Of a stretch of 64,000 bases of DNA, positions 46,750 through 58,256 are shown piece after piece. Source of the DNA: Myrica gale (Eukaryota; Streptophyta; Magnoliopsida; Fagales; Myricaceae). The notes under the pieces were generated by a model that saw nothing but the letters and a program-made list of their open reading frames with translations, made no database searches and was not told where the DNA came from. The DNA lies in assembly GCA_963930655.1 (NCBI GenBank), contig OZ005603.1, positions 20,731,001 through 20,795,000 on the forward strand. Reading direction: 5' to 3'. The position numbers and the translations under genes are program-made. Within the stretch, counting starts at the first letter, position 1. Every line of letters starts with the position of its first letter.

Positions 46750-48284
46750 TAATAAGCGAGATGGTTCGGCCAACACTTGCCTACGTCCACTATTCTCCAA
46801 ATAGAGAATACACCTTAGTTTCCCGGGTGCTAAGGAACCTTTACAAAGTGTTTTCCGAGCTTACACTTTAACTCACTCTCACAAATCCTCACAACCTAGA
46901 GGATTTCTTCTACTCTCACAAGTAGGAACAAGTGTTTTCCCAAAACTCAAAGGTTTTACAAATAATGGCTACAAGGAAGGCTCTCTAAGCCAAATGAGCA
47001 AATGAGGCACGCAAATATGGAATGACTCTCTAAGCCAAATATACAATTGTAAATCTCACAACATGTGGAATGGCTCTCTAAGCCAAATTAGCGAGTGGAA
47101 AGCTTAATAGAGTGCAAGAAGATAATATTGTAAAAGGAAATCTAGAGTTTGGAAGATATGAGCACAAGCGTTTTTGGTAGATGTGATTTTCCCTCTTCTT
47201 CAAATAGCTTTCTCTCTCTAGAAGTTAGGGCAAAGTGACCTTGCAAGTGGGTTGTCGCTTCTTCAAGAAATCTCTCTCTCTTTGGAGGCTAGGTCATCAA
47301 TGATGAGAAATAGAAGAGTATTGAACAATGGGAGCTTCGATCTTGGAAGAATCAGCAAATGGAAACTTTAGATCTAGCTTTCTCTCTCTTTGGAAGGATA
47401 GATGTTGAATGATGATGCAACTCTCTCTTCTTCAAGAAATTTCTCTTCCTTTGAAGGCTGGGTTGTCAATGATGAGCAAGAGGTGAAGCTTTGACAAAGA
47501 CAGCTCCGGACTTGAAGGAATCAACAAATGAATTTCTTTGGCTCTTAGCTTTTCTCTCTCTAGATGTTGCTATTTTGATCGAGCTTCATCTTCTCTCTCT
47601 CCATCTCCTTCTTCTTATAAATTCTAGGTCTTCAAAGGTCATAAAGTGTTTTCTTGGAAAGATTGAGTGTCGTTGGAGGTCATTTGAGACAATTTTGAAC
47701 CATTTTGAGTGATCTGGCGTCATTCCAGAATCTCTGCAAATTCGCACTATGTGTCGACACATGGTCTTCTATGTATCGACACCATGTTTTCATTTCTTGG
47801 GACAGTGCAATGTGTCGACACATTGAACACTTAGTCTGAAAAATGCTGTCGACAATGAATTTTTGCATTTTGGAGTTGGGCTCTCGGGTGTTAGTTCAAT
47901 GTGTTGACACTATGGTCCAATGTGTCGACACTTCCAACACAGCCAAAAAATCATTTCAAATGGCCTGAAAAACAAACTCTCGGGTGTTAGTTCAATGTGT
48001 CGACACTTCCAACACTTAGTCAGAAAAATTTGTTATTTGTCAACAACTACTCCAATTTCAATTTTAAAGCATCCAAACCATTCCAACACTTCTTTAAACA
48101 CATACAATATGAAAAATTGATCTTATCAACTTGTGTAATGGTGTTCAAGTGCACTTAGAAATATTTTAGAGAGATAACCTCAATCATTTTGAAATACAAC
48201 TTGGAAATTATGGATTGACAATGTAAAATCTAAAGTCTTCAAAGCACTCAGAATTATGGATTGTTTGCAAAACAACCTTGGGCT
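46750..48284 (+). mobile_element. SIRE/Maximus-type LTR fragment (5' truncated) in the Tat element
   Basis: The left part (CCTACGTCCACTATTCTCC, 46781-46799) matches the position of the corresponding block of the solo LTR at 5375 (CCTACATCCACCCC). The copy ends AACAACCTTGGGCTAACA, like the fragment at 58449-58883. It holds repeats of TGGAATG(A/G)CTCTCTAAGCC (47018, 47065), repeated CTTTCTCTCTCT blocks (47200-47560) and a cluster of GTGTCGACAC palindromes (47745-48010). The first 250 bp of the LTR are missing, so no TSD can be named. Confidence 0.7.
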
Positions 48285-48539
48285 AACACATATCGTCAAT
48301 ACCTCTGTAACACTTGCTATGCAAACAATGAATTTCGATATAGTGAAATATATTTATGTCTTACAGGGAGTGTGATGGAGTGGACGATTCCCCCGTGGAC
48401 CGAGATGTAATAACTAATAAGAATTCAATTTTTGCTATGCACTTAGCTTCGTCGCCCTCGTACCTCGGCCTCCGAAGCACGATAAACATTCTCAACCAGA
48501 TCCCCACCGTGAATCCGCTCGAGAATGGGGGGACTCAAT
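48285..48539 (+). other. Tat 3' internal end with polypurine tract
   Basis: After the SIRE fragment the Tat internal sequence resumes. It ends GAGAATGGGGGGACTCAAT, the polypurine tract that primes plus-strand synthesis, just before the 3' LTR at 48540. Confidence 0.7.
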
Positions 48540-49042
48540 TGATAGCAATACTGAATTATACTCGGCCCAAATCAATTTGGGCCTACACGAGTGATTCCAT
48601 CTCTTCGAAATCCATAAGCTACACTCAAGCCCATCAGGCATGCATATCCAGAATCAAAGATCGTCAGACGTGCCCTAAACAGTTGTTTAAACAACCCCTT
48701 TTCACAACTGCAAATTCCACGATTCCTCGATCCCGAAGGTGCTAAACAACTACTCCTGCTCGGACGTGTAATAACTGTCAAACAACACACGATCACACGA
48801 GGGGGAGCGAGAGAACGTGGAAGAAAGGTTATAAAAGCAAGAGAGAATAATAGAAAAGGTACGCACATATAATCGCATCGAGGAAAATTCTTATAAAGGC
48901 CTCCGCTTAAGAGAATGACTTAGACATCGGAGGCTAGTAACCTCGATATCTGAGGCTATTCTCGTGATTGTGCAGGAAGGATAACACAAAGACCGAAGCC
49001 CCTCTACTCGAATGTATTGACCATAAACCAACTAAGTTATCA
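48540..49042 (+). repeat. 3' LTR of the Tat element (503 bp)
   Basis: It starts TGATAGCAATACTGAATTAT and ends AAGTTATCA; it is the partner of 25364-25865. Most differences are transitions. It contains the same TATAAAGG box near 48890. Confidence 0.9.
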
Positions 49043-49297
49043 GAAGACATTCATTGCCACATGGGGAGAATCCGATGAAAAAGAAAGCGAATAATACGAA
49101 ATTGCCAATCTTTGCTTGATGGCAAAGGACAATGAGGATGCGGTACAAAATTCATTCATACAATGCTTTTCTTTTGATTAATTACAATATGCTTTTAATG
49201 AACAACATCTTGAACTGAAAAGACTTTTTACAAAATATTTTTGTCTTAAAAAAATCTTGAAACTTTAACTCAAGAAAATGACGCTTGAAATACCAAT
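49043..49297 (+). pseudogene. SIRE-type copia gag, second part
   Basis: This resumes the gag cut at 25363 with TFIATWGESDEKESE, a stop, then ANLCLMAKDNEDA, the usual Ser/Asp/Glu-rich region after the CCHC knuckle. It then decays into AT-rich sequence. The giant LTR E lands in it at 49298. Confidence 0.7.
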
Positions 49298-52200
49298 TGT
49301 GAGACCCCGATTTTCCCCTACGTAATTGCTTATGTATTATTTTATTTTTCCAATGTAATAGTTTTATTTCTTAATGGGGCTATGTTTTGGCCAATGTATG
49401 GCCTAATTTCTTATGTTATGGTATTTCGATTTAAAATGGGATTTTATTTCATAAAATCTCTTTAAATAATTAATATGCCGTTTTAATGCAAGTACAAATT
49501 ATATTATGTTAAGAGCCGAAATTTGCAAGTAAGTTCCTCTTTTACAAATTGATATTTTTCATTTACCTACTATGATTCATGGGCCATATAATTCGAATTA
49601 TGCTTTAATAATTTCCTTGTATAAGCCGAAATTATTAATAGATTAAATAATGAAATTCTTTTGAATACATGGATTAAATATTGTATGTGACATGTAATAT
49701 TATGATGTGTTCTATATTATTAATAGAATTTCCATATGAATATTCAAATGATAAGCTATGTAGTTATGTGATAAGTTTAGAAATGATTTAATTGATAAGC
49801 ATACTTGCTTATCATAGTGATAAGCAAGCATGATAAGCTAGGAAACCTTTAGAGTGATAAGGCCTTGTGATTATTGTAGAGATAGGCTAAGGCCATTATC
49901 ACATGATAAGATATCATACTTATAAGGTGATAAGCTATTGGAATGGATAGATAAGTAAGAGAGCTTATAAAGTGATAAGTTAGGTGATAAGTGAAAACCA
50001 AGTTGAAAGTTAGTTGCATATTAATGTGGAAGTAACTAGGTTGGTTGAAAAGCAACCAAACTAAGCAAAGGAGGGCTTCTACGTGAAAGGCAAGGAGAGG
50101 AAATGTGGAAGCCAAAGTGAGGTGCCATGTGATGTGTAAGAGATGTGTAAGAAGGTGTAAGTTGTGTAAGAGTGATAAGACAACACATGGTTGTAAAAGA
50201 GAAGAGAAAAAGGCAAGGGAAAGGAAGGCTTTACGTATGGATCATGTGAAGAGAGAGAGAGAGTTTAATTCAAGGAAAGCCATGCTTAGGGAGACAAGGA
50301 AGTGATGTGAGAAAAGAGATGAAAAAAAAAAGAAGAAGAGAGAGGGAAGATACAAGCATTGGTCGGCCAAAACCCCCCTTTTTTTCCTCACTTTTCATTT
50401 TAAATTTCTCTCTTGTCAATTCACTCTCTCAAGCTTTATGTCATAGCCTTAAAGTTGCCTTGGGAGACTCATTCCCTCACATCTCTCTTGCATTTGTCTT
50501 GACCGAACCATTCATGCCCTTCACTCTCCAAACTCTTCTCTCTTGGCCAAATATTGCAAACCTCTCCATTCTCTCCCATTTTCAAGTCTTGACCGAATCT
50601 TACACTCAAGAGTTCAAGGTTTGTGCATTTCATCTTGCCTCTAAACCACTTCCATCTAGCTTGCCAAAACCCATTCCAAAAGCCAAGTAAATCTCTCCTT
50701 TTTGTTGACAAAAATCCTACCATGAAAACCTAGCCATTTGACACCATTATTCTTCAAACTTACCATGTCCTCTTCACCACCATAGAGTTTCTTTTAAACC
50801 AAGCTTGGTCATTTCTAAGGAGGGTGGACCGAATCTTTGAAGGAGGAGAAGGATAGGAAGAGTTGGTAAAGAGTAAAGGTAAGATTAGTCATTGATGTTC
50901 TTGCCTTAAACATCATAAGTACTAACCATAGATGTTTTATTTTCTAGGTGCTCAAGCTTGGACAACAACAAGGTAAGGCTAAAATGATTTTGTTGGGTTA
51001 GCATGAGTGGCCGAATGGCCTATGTATAAGATCTTGAAGTTTTATTTTGATAGATGCCTTGATGTTGTTAGATCTTGGATGCTTAGGAACCCTAGGTTGT
51101 TTACATGCTAGATCTAACCATGGAAGCCCTAGATCTAAGGTTGTATGTGAAGAAAAATGTAAATGGAGAACAATGCAAGCTAAAGGAAGTTAGATCTAAG
51201 TTTTTGATATGTTGGGTGATGAAAAATGATATCTTTGTTTAGATCTATGGATATTAGTGTGAATAAAGAGTAGATCTATTGTTGATGGAATTATTTGATA
51301 AAAAGGATTAAGTGTATGCATGCTAGTTAGGTCACAAATGCAAAGGATATGCATGATATGATTTTTAGCATGAAAAGGGTACATTTTGGGGTAAGGCCGA
51401 AAATAAGCTATGTGTATTTTCATGTATGGTTTTGAATATGTGTAGATCTGGACATTGGCCTTAACATGTGCAAGATTTATGACCTTAAATGCATAGTAGA
51501 TGATTATGTTAAGTATTGGAAGCATGCATGTTGAAGGAAATAAAAGAAAACTAATCATTGGGTAAAAACATGTGTTGGCCGAATGCCATGAGTATAGTGT
51601 ATGGTGTTGGTGCTTTGAATTATAGATATTAGGTTGTGAAATTGTTGATTGGAGGATGGGATCACCCTTGGAGAAAAAGTTGTGATTTAATTGGTGCATA
51701 AATGGTAGTGGCCGAAAGTTGCAAGAAAAGTTAACCCTAAGTGCAATTCATGATTTATGTATTTTCATTGTTGTGTTGGATGAGAAAAATTAGGGTTAGA
51801 CTAGTTGGAATAATATTATAGAGCCATGATCTTTATTAAATATTATTGGAACCCTAGTTAAGTTTTACTCGGGTTTTATTTGAGGTTTAAAGTCTAAGTT
51901 AAGATTTAATCATGAATAATTTATTAATAGTTAGATATAAGGTTTAATGTAGTACGTGTAATAAAAAGAGACTTAGGATTAAATCTAAACCTATGAGTAT
52001 TATTTAACCCTAATCGAGACATGTACACGGATAAATATATTTTTATTTCAATAAAAATATTAATGATTTAATAAGCTAAGTTTTGAATATTTAAGGAAAA
52101 GAATAAAATAATTATTTTTTTTTAATTAAATAAATTTCAATGATATGTATATATATAGATATATATATATATATATATATCTTCGATTGATGACTGATTT

Positions 52201-53507
52201 CAAAAGAAATGATTTCATAATTCTTAAAGTCTAAAAGAATATTTGAATCGCTTGTAGGCGATCCACGTGTCTGTATATACGAACAAGAAGACCAAGAGTA
52301 AGTGGAATAGTAAGTGGATACTGTAAGTGTACAGTAAGTATTTCTTTTCAAAACTGGAATGACACACTGCATCGTTTCATGAACACGTATGGATTTTAAG
52401 AAAGCATGACATGATATGAATTTCATGAATAAGCATGAATTTTAAGAAAGCATGACATGATATGAATTTCATGAATAAGCATGAATTTTAAGAAAGCATG
52501 ACATGATATGAATTTCATGAACAAGCATGAATTTTAAGCAAGCATGACATGACATGTGCATTGCATGAATTTTTCAAGAAGAAAATTATGCAATGATTTT
52601 TATGGAAAGAATATGAGAAGTTTTATGAAACGATAAGTTAAGATTAAGGGCACTGGTCGGTACCGTACCATCAAGTTGGACTCCCATACCGAAGGACATT
52701 ATGAGAAGGATGGGTAAATCCAAGAGGCTGTGCAAGCCACACTGAAGGACAGTGAGAAGGTGTGGTGCCTCCAAGGGTCGTGTCTAGCCATCAGGCCCGG
52801 GGCCACTTCAAGGGCTAGCTCGACCAGATGTAAAGTCTCTAAGGGAATTCGGGGACGGTTCCGAAGGGAACGCACAACCCTGACTTCAGGGGTCAAATGG
52901 AGCGAGCCCACAAGTAAAAGACATGAAATAATTATGATAAGGCCAACAGTGGCACAAGTATGGAAAGAATGATTTTTAAGGGCCAAGGGCCAGTTTTACA
53001 AGCGAGTATGAAAAAAAAGTGGTTTTCAAGGGCCTGGGGCCGAAAACACTAAGCAAGAGCATATGCATAATTCATGAGCACGCATATGCATCAGTTATCA
53101 TGTTTTCTTTCTTTCATGATTAAGCAAGCATGAGTCAAGAGCATGATTTAAGTTTTACGTTTTTCCCTTACTGAGTCTTTTTGACTCACGTTTTTAAAAC
53201 TGTGTCATTCCAGATGTATCAGGTGAAGAGAGTCAGGAGGACTACCTGACCTAGATGCCCAAGATGTTAAGTTCCGCATTTTGTTGATAGTGACATGAGC
53301 GTCACTAATTGGGTTCTAATATGTTTAAATATTTGTTTTGTATGAATTTAATGAGAACCCTGATTATGTAAGTATTTGCTCAAACCCCTCGCGATCCTGT
53401 ACGTTTCCGCCGTAATCAAGTAAGAATATAAGTAAGAACGCTGGAGCCATCCGGGGGATAGCTCGCGGCTGTCACGGTCCCTGCGGGATGCCGTTCGGGG
53501 CGTGACA
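49298..53507 (+). mobile_element. Giant solo LTR, copy E (4210 bp), TSD CCAAT
   Basis: The copy runs from TGTGAGACCCCGATTTT to GTTCGGGGCGTGACA. The TSDs CCAAT at 49293-49297 and 53508-53512 are perfect. It shares with A-D the motif GAATCGCTTGTAGGCGA (52245-52261), the ACTGGAATGA(C/T)ACAC block, the GAAGGA repeats (52687-52770) and the GACTCA hairpin near 53185. There is no internal region. The open frames inside it (for example 50307-50690 and 51196-51699) have no domain and look like LTR composition. Confidence 0.88.
52391..52560 (+). repeat. 46-bp tandem repeat in LTR E
   Basis: The unit ATTTTAAGAAAGCATGACAT, then GATATGAATTTCATGAATAAGCATGA, repeats three and a half times with few changes. 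Each unit has an inverted ATGAA/TTCAT core. In A, the same place has only one diverged unit (10480-10560). Confidence 0.85.
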
Positions 53508-55110
53508 CCAATTTTGTTCCCTTAGAGAGCATCTTGCAAGGGTCACAAAAGAAAATGATAAAATTATGCAAGATGATTCAAATGTTTAAAAATATGAAAA
53601 TAGTGATTTGAAAAATAAAGTTTACTCTCTCATTCAAGATCTTATAAGATTTACTCAAGGAAAAAGAAACATTGATATTCTACTTAGTTCACAAATATGT
53701 TGCTTCAACAAAAGTGGTCTTGGTTATGATTTCATAGGTGATCAAAAGTTGTATTCTGACATAATTTTTAAATCCTCAACATCATTCATCATGTGCAACT
53801 ATTGTGGAAAAGTTGGACACATCTCACGTACTTGTCCAACTAGGAAGAAATCTACAAGTTATATTCTGATTTGACTTTTAAATCCTCAACATCATTCATC
53901 ATGTGCAACTTTTGTCGAAAAATTGGACACATCTCGCTTACTTGTCCAACTAGGAAGAAATAAAACAAGTGGAATCAAATTTGTATGGATTACAAAAGAC
54001 AATGTGAAAAAATTTGTTTCTAACACCAAAAGACTCAAAAATATCTGGGTACCAAAAATCAAGACGTGATTCTTTTTGTTGGAGTGCTTGAAGACAAGTG
54101 AAGCCAATAAACATTGGGTCCGTGATTGTGGATACTCCAAGCACATGACTGAAGACAATAGTTGGTTTAATTCTCTTACTCAGTTACTTTTGGTGACAAT
54201 GGTAAAGGAAAAATATTTGATGTTGACAATATTGGTAGGATTCCAAATCTGACTATTAGTGTGTACTTCTTTTTGATGGATTAAAGCATAATCTCTTGAG
54301 TATTAGTCAATTGTACGATAAGGAAACCGAGTCATTTTTTAATGATCAATATGTATTATTGAGAATATTGAAAGCAAGAAAGTCTTGTTTGTGGGGCATG
54401 AATATGAAAATGTGTATGTTGTTCATGTAGAAAATATTTCTTCTAAAATGTAAAATGTTTTTATGCTCTAAGTGACAAAGATAGCTGGCTGTGGCATAGA
54501 AGGCATACTCATACTTGCATGAACTTGATTACAAATTTTTCCAAAAAGGAACTCATTTCCGATTTGCTTAACCTTGTTCTTGAAAATGACAAAATTTGCG
54601 CAGCTTCTCAAATAGATAAACAAACTAGAACTTCCTTTAAATCCAAAAATAGAATGTCCACTACTAGGCCACTATAACTATTGCACATAGACTTATTTGG
54701 TCCAACTAGAATGTCAAGTTTGGGTGACAATTCTATGACTTTGTCGTTGTTGATGATTTCAGTAGATTTACATGCGTTCTATTCCTAACTCATAAAGGAT
54801 GAGGCTTTTCATGCTTTTGAAAAACGAAGCAAGAGAATTCAAAATGAAAAAGGTTTTGTTATTTCTAGCATAAGGAATGATCATGGAAAAGAATTTGGAA
54901 ATTCCTTCTTTGCAAAATTTTGTGGTGAAAATGATATTAACCATAACTTCTCAGCTCCTACGTCTCCTCAACAAAACGGTGTTGTTGAGAAGAAAAATAG
55001 GATAAAGGGATTGAGAAACTTGCAACAAGTGAAGAAAAGGAAGACTCGCATATACAAGAGCAAGAAACTCGGGAACCCAAAAAATAGATGACACAAAAAA
55101 TGAATAACCT
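53508..55110 (+). pseudogene. SIRE-type copia: gag end, protease and integrase (with internal deletion)
   Basis: Blocks found in order: CNYCGKVGHISRTCP knuckle (duplicated), NTKRLKNIWVPK, TFGDNGKGKIFDV, DGLKHNLLSISQLY, WLWHRRHTHTCMNLI (GAG-pre-integrase), LLHIDLFGPT (D), SSIRNDHGKEFGN (D) and SAPTSPQQNGVVEKKN (E). This series is the SIRE/Maximus order. The text then jumps from VVEKKNR into GIEKLATSEEKED, so the second half of integrase is deleted. Stops and frameshifts are frequent. Confidence 0.8.
53749..53966 (+). repeat. 110-bp tandem duplication of the gag zinc knuckle
   Basis: TTGTATTCTGACATAATTTT...ACTAGGAAGAAAT (53749-53858) is followed by TTATATTCTGATTTGACTTT...ACTAGGAAGAAAT. The first copy encodes CNYCGKVGHISRTCP, the second CNFCRKIGHISLTCP, so the knuckle was doubled. 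Confidence 0.85.
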
Positions 55111-55299
55111 GGAGGATAGAAATTTGTCAAGAGCCAGCATTTCGATCAAATCATTGGTAATGTAGAGAAAGGGGTAAGTACTTGCTCATTTTTGAACCAT
55201 GCTAATAATATTGTCTTACTTTCTCAAAGCCTAAATTTTTTAAAAATGATGAAAGTTGGATCCATGATATGGAAGAAGCGTTAAAATAATTTGAGAAAA

Positions 55300-56128
55300 A
55301 CTAAGTATGAAATCTAGTTCCTAGACCCAAGGATTATCCAAACATTGGTAAAAATAGATTTTTAAAAACAAAATGGATTTAATCCAAGGTTGTAGTGAGG
55401 AACAAGGAAACAAGGCAAGATTAGTAGCCCAAGGTTACAATCAAGAAGAGGAAATTGATTTTGATGAAACATTTGCTCCTGTTGCTAGATTATAATTCGT
55501 TTGTATGTTACTTGTATTTTTTGTTATAAAGATTTTAAACTCTTTTAAATGGATGTGAAAAGTGCATTCCTCAATGGTTTTCTTTCAGAGGAAGTTTATG
55601 TTGAGCAACCACCCGGTTTTGAATATGAGAATCTACCAAATCATGTATTCAAGCTTACAAAGGCTCTTTATGCTTGAAATAAGAACCTAGAGCTTGGTAT
55701 GCCTAAGCTCTTTTATTATTGTAAATGGTTTCTCAAGAGGTATGATTGATACCACTCTTTTTACTAAGGCAGAAGACAATGAATTGTTAATGGCTCAAAT
55801 TTATGTTGATGACAAGAGTTTTGTAATGGTTCAAATTTATGTGGATATACTAATGAATCTTTGTGTTAAGAGTTTTGTAAAGTTATTGAAAGTGAATTTG
55901 CAATGAGCCTTATGAGAGAATTGAACTACTTTGTCAGACATGAAATCAAACTAAGCAATGAGGGAATTTTCATCAATCAAGCAAAATATACAAGTGATCT
56001 CTTAAAACAATTCTATATATAGACAATCAAAACTTCTGGGTAGACCTACAAGTCCATCAACCAAAATAGAAAAAGATAAGAAAGGTAAGGATGTAGACCA
56101 AACTAAATATCGAGGTATGATTGATTCC
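55300..56128 (+). pseudogene. SIRE-type copia reverse transcriptase (broken)
   Basis: Frames show [28 protein letters not shown], then [10 protein letters not shown] in broken form, [15 protein letters not shown], GMIDTTLFTKAED and QIYVDD (the catalytic YVDD at about 55800), followed by a second, imperfect QIYVD copy at 55833-55852. The relic ends at KYRGMIDSL near 56128, where a different, minus-strand copia starts. Confidence 0.75.
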
Positions 56129-57139
56129 TTATAACCCGATTTCTTTGAGATTCTTAATTTGAATTTATGCACAAATTAGGTAACAACCCGATTACATGAT
56201 AAGATAGGATATTCAATTTGAAATTTGAATTTCCTAAGATAAGATGATAAACTAGCTAATAATTAGGTAACTAACTAGATAAGATAAGCTTATCTATCCA
56301 ATCCATTACAAACTATTCAAATACATAACAAAATTACAAACTAGAGATAAGATAATATCCTAGGGCCCCTGGTACTCTAGAAAATGTGTTCCCGTACCCT
56401 AGCTAGAATTTAGAGTTGCTGAATCTTATTTTGATACCCCCTTCAAATTAATGCTGCTGAATCAACTAGCAACAATTTGCTAGCTAGGAATTGGTGTCTT
56501 TGCCATGTCATAACCTTCGTAAAGATATCAGCAACTTAATTGTCAGTGGAGATGTGAGGTAGAGTGATCTCCTTAGAATCATAAGCTTGATGAACATAAT
56601 GATAATCCACTTCAATGTGCTTTGTGCACTCATGAAACACCATATTAGCTCCAATTTGAGTGGAGCTTGTATTGTCACCATGTAAAGGGGTGGGATAAAC
56701 TTGTGGAAATCCTAGCTTGGCTAGGATTCCTCACAACCAAATAATCTCTGAGCATGCGGTTGACATGGCCCGATATTCGGCCTCAATAGATGATTTTGAA
56801 ACACAATCTTGTTTCTTACAAGTGCATCACCCATAAAAACACACAAACCAATTGTAGATCGACGCGTATTTGGACATCCAGCCCAGTCAGCATCACAATA
56901 GGTCATGAGTTGATGAGAAGAGCCAGTAGGCAAAACTAAGCCACGATTAGGAGTGCCCAATAAGCAACAAATAATTTGCCGAACATCAACCAAATGTAGA
57001 TTAATTAGAGAATCCATGAAGCGGCTCACAGTATGGACAACAAATGAAATATCAAGGCGTGTAATTGTGAGATAGATTAGGCTCCCTACAAGCTAGCGGT
57101 AGAGGATAGGATCCTCAAGCAAGTCTCCATCGTCCTTTC
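56129..57139 (-). pseudogene. Copia 3' end on the minus strand: RNase H and LTR-like tail
   Basis: Minus-strand text reads LVGSLIYLTITR, SRFMDSLINLHLVDVRQII, GTPNRGLVLPTGSS, TYCDADWAGCPNTRRSTIG (RNase H catalytic block), and finally WQRHQFLASKLLLV at about 56500, followed by a TTTGAAGGGGG polypurine tract (56437-56447). About 300 bp of LTR-like sequence (56135-56433) follow. The lineage differs from the SIRE-type elements on each side. The insertion ends are not clean and no TSD was found. Confidence 0.7.
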
Positions 57140-57802
57140 ATACTTGTTGTGGCATAGAAGGTCTACTCATGGCATCATGGACTTGATTTCAAAATTATCC
57201 AAAAAGAAACTTTTTTCCGATTTTCCTAATTTTCTTTTTGAAATGAGCAAAATTTGTACAACTTATCAAAGCAGGCAAACAAACCAGAACTTCTTTTAAA
57301 CCCAAAAATATTGTGTCCACTTCTAGGCCACTACAAACTACTACATATGGCCTTATTTGGGATTACTCGAACGTCAAGTTTGGGTGGCAAACGCTATAAA
57401 TTTGTTGTTGTTGATGATTTTAGTAGATTTACATGGGTTATATTCTTACCTCATAGGGATGAGGTCTTTCATGCTTTTGAAAAACTGAGCAAGAAAATTC
57501 AAAATGATGAGCTTTTTTCTATTTCTAGCATAAGGAGTGATCATGGAAAGGAATTTGAAAATTCCTCGTTTGTAAAATTTTGTGGTGAAAATGGTATTAA
57601 CCATAACTTCTCGTCTCTTAGAACTCCTCAACAAAACAGTGTCATTGATAGGAAAAATATGACCCTTGAAGAGATGGCATGATAAAACATATTCTTAAGA
57701 AAGCTCTATGTGAGCTATGGATAGATAGAAAACCCAACATTGGTTATTTTCATATATTTTGATGCAAATATTTTGTTCTTAAAAATAACAAGGATAACTT
57801 GG
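57140..57802 (+). pseudogene. Second SIRE-type copia copy: integrase
   Basis: The text repeats the 54490-55000 series with many changes: LWHRRSTHGIMDLIS, LLHMALFGITRTSSLGGKRYKFVVVDDFSRFTW, HAFEKLSKKIQNDE, SIRSDHGKEFENSSF (D) and RTPQQNSVIDRKN (E replaced by D). It then decays to FGCKCFVLKNNKDNLDNF-like text where the MITE begins. It continues at 58257. Confidence 0.75.
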
Positions 57803-58256
57803 ATAACTTTAAAAACTGCGATTTACGTCGTCTAAGTATGAAACATTTGCAATGTTCGCCCCCAGTCAAATTTTTCGTTAAACTTGATGGAATTCGACAT
57901 TAAAATAACCGAAATGCCCTCAAATACAATTTTAAAAAATGAATATATATTTGAGAAATAAATTATAAATATATATTATAGAAATAAAGTTTCAATAGTT
58001 TTATTTAAAAAAATATTACATTTTTTAATATCATTTTTTATTTTTAATGAAAATTTTAATATTTTTAGTAATTTTGTCTTGGAGGGTTATTTTGGTCATT
58101 TTAATGCCGAATTCTATCAAGTTTAACGGAAAATTTGATTGGGAGCGAACATTACAAATATTTCATACTTAGAGGATGTAAATTGAAGTTTTAAAAAGTT
58201 AGGGGCTCAAATGCAATTGATGCATACTTATGGGGCGAACAATGACAATGCCCCTA
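57803..58256. mobile_element. MITE with long imperfect inverted repeat, in the copia integrase
   Basis: The left arm (about 57803-57921: TAACTTTAAAAACTGCGATT ... AAAATAACCGAAATGCCC) pairs with the right arm (about 58082-58201). The right arm is followed by another 55 bp (GGGGCTCAAATGCAATTGAT ... GACAATGCCCC) that the left lacks, so the left end is truncated. Removal would bring NKDNLDNF close to IFLGYSTSSK, as in intact relatives. The terminal sequence GGGGCGAACAATGACAATGC matches the fragment at 23760-23863. Confidence 0.75.

Larger units (their letters stand above)
25364..49042 (+). mobile_element. Tat-lineage Ty3/gypsy retrotransposon, swollen by nested insertions
   Basis: The two LTRs (25364-25865 and 48540-49042) share the termini TGATA...TATCA, and the internal region runs in gypsy order: gag, protease, RT, RNase H, integrase, then a tandem array, an antisense ORF and an F-box-like ORF. 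The archaeal-type RNase H and the antisense ORF past integrase are recognised traits of the Tat lineage. After subtracting the nested LTRs B, C, D (26600-35175), the 1.8-kb LTR and the SIRE LTR fragment, about 11-12 kb remain. By my count the LTRs differ at about 36 of 502 positions (about 7%). A clean TSD is not visible: GGTGA or GAAGG on the left against GAAGA on the right. It lies in a copia gag. Confidence 0.85.

Noticed and set aside
50307..50690. 127-codon ORF in LTR E
   Set aside because: It lies in LTR sequence, is Ser/Pro/Leu-rich, and matches no domain; counterpart positions in other LTR copies are not open.
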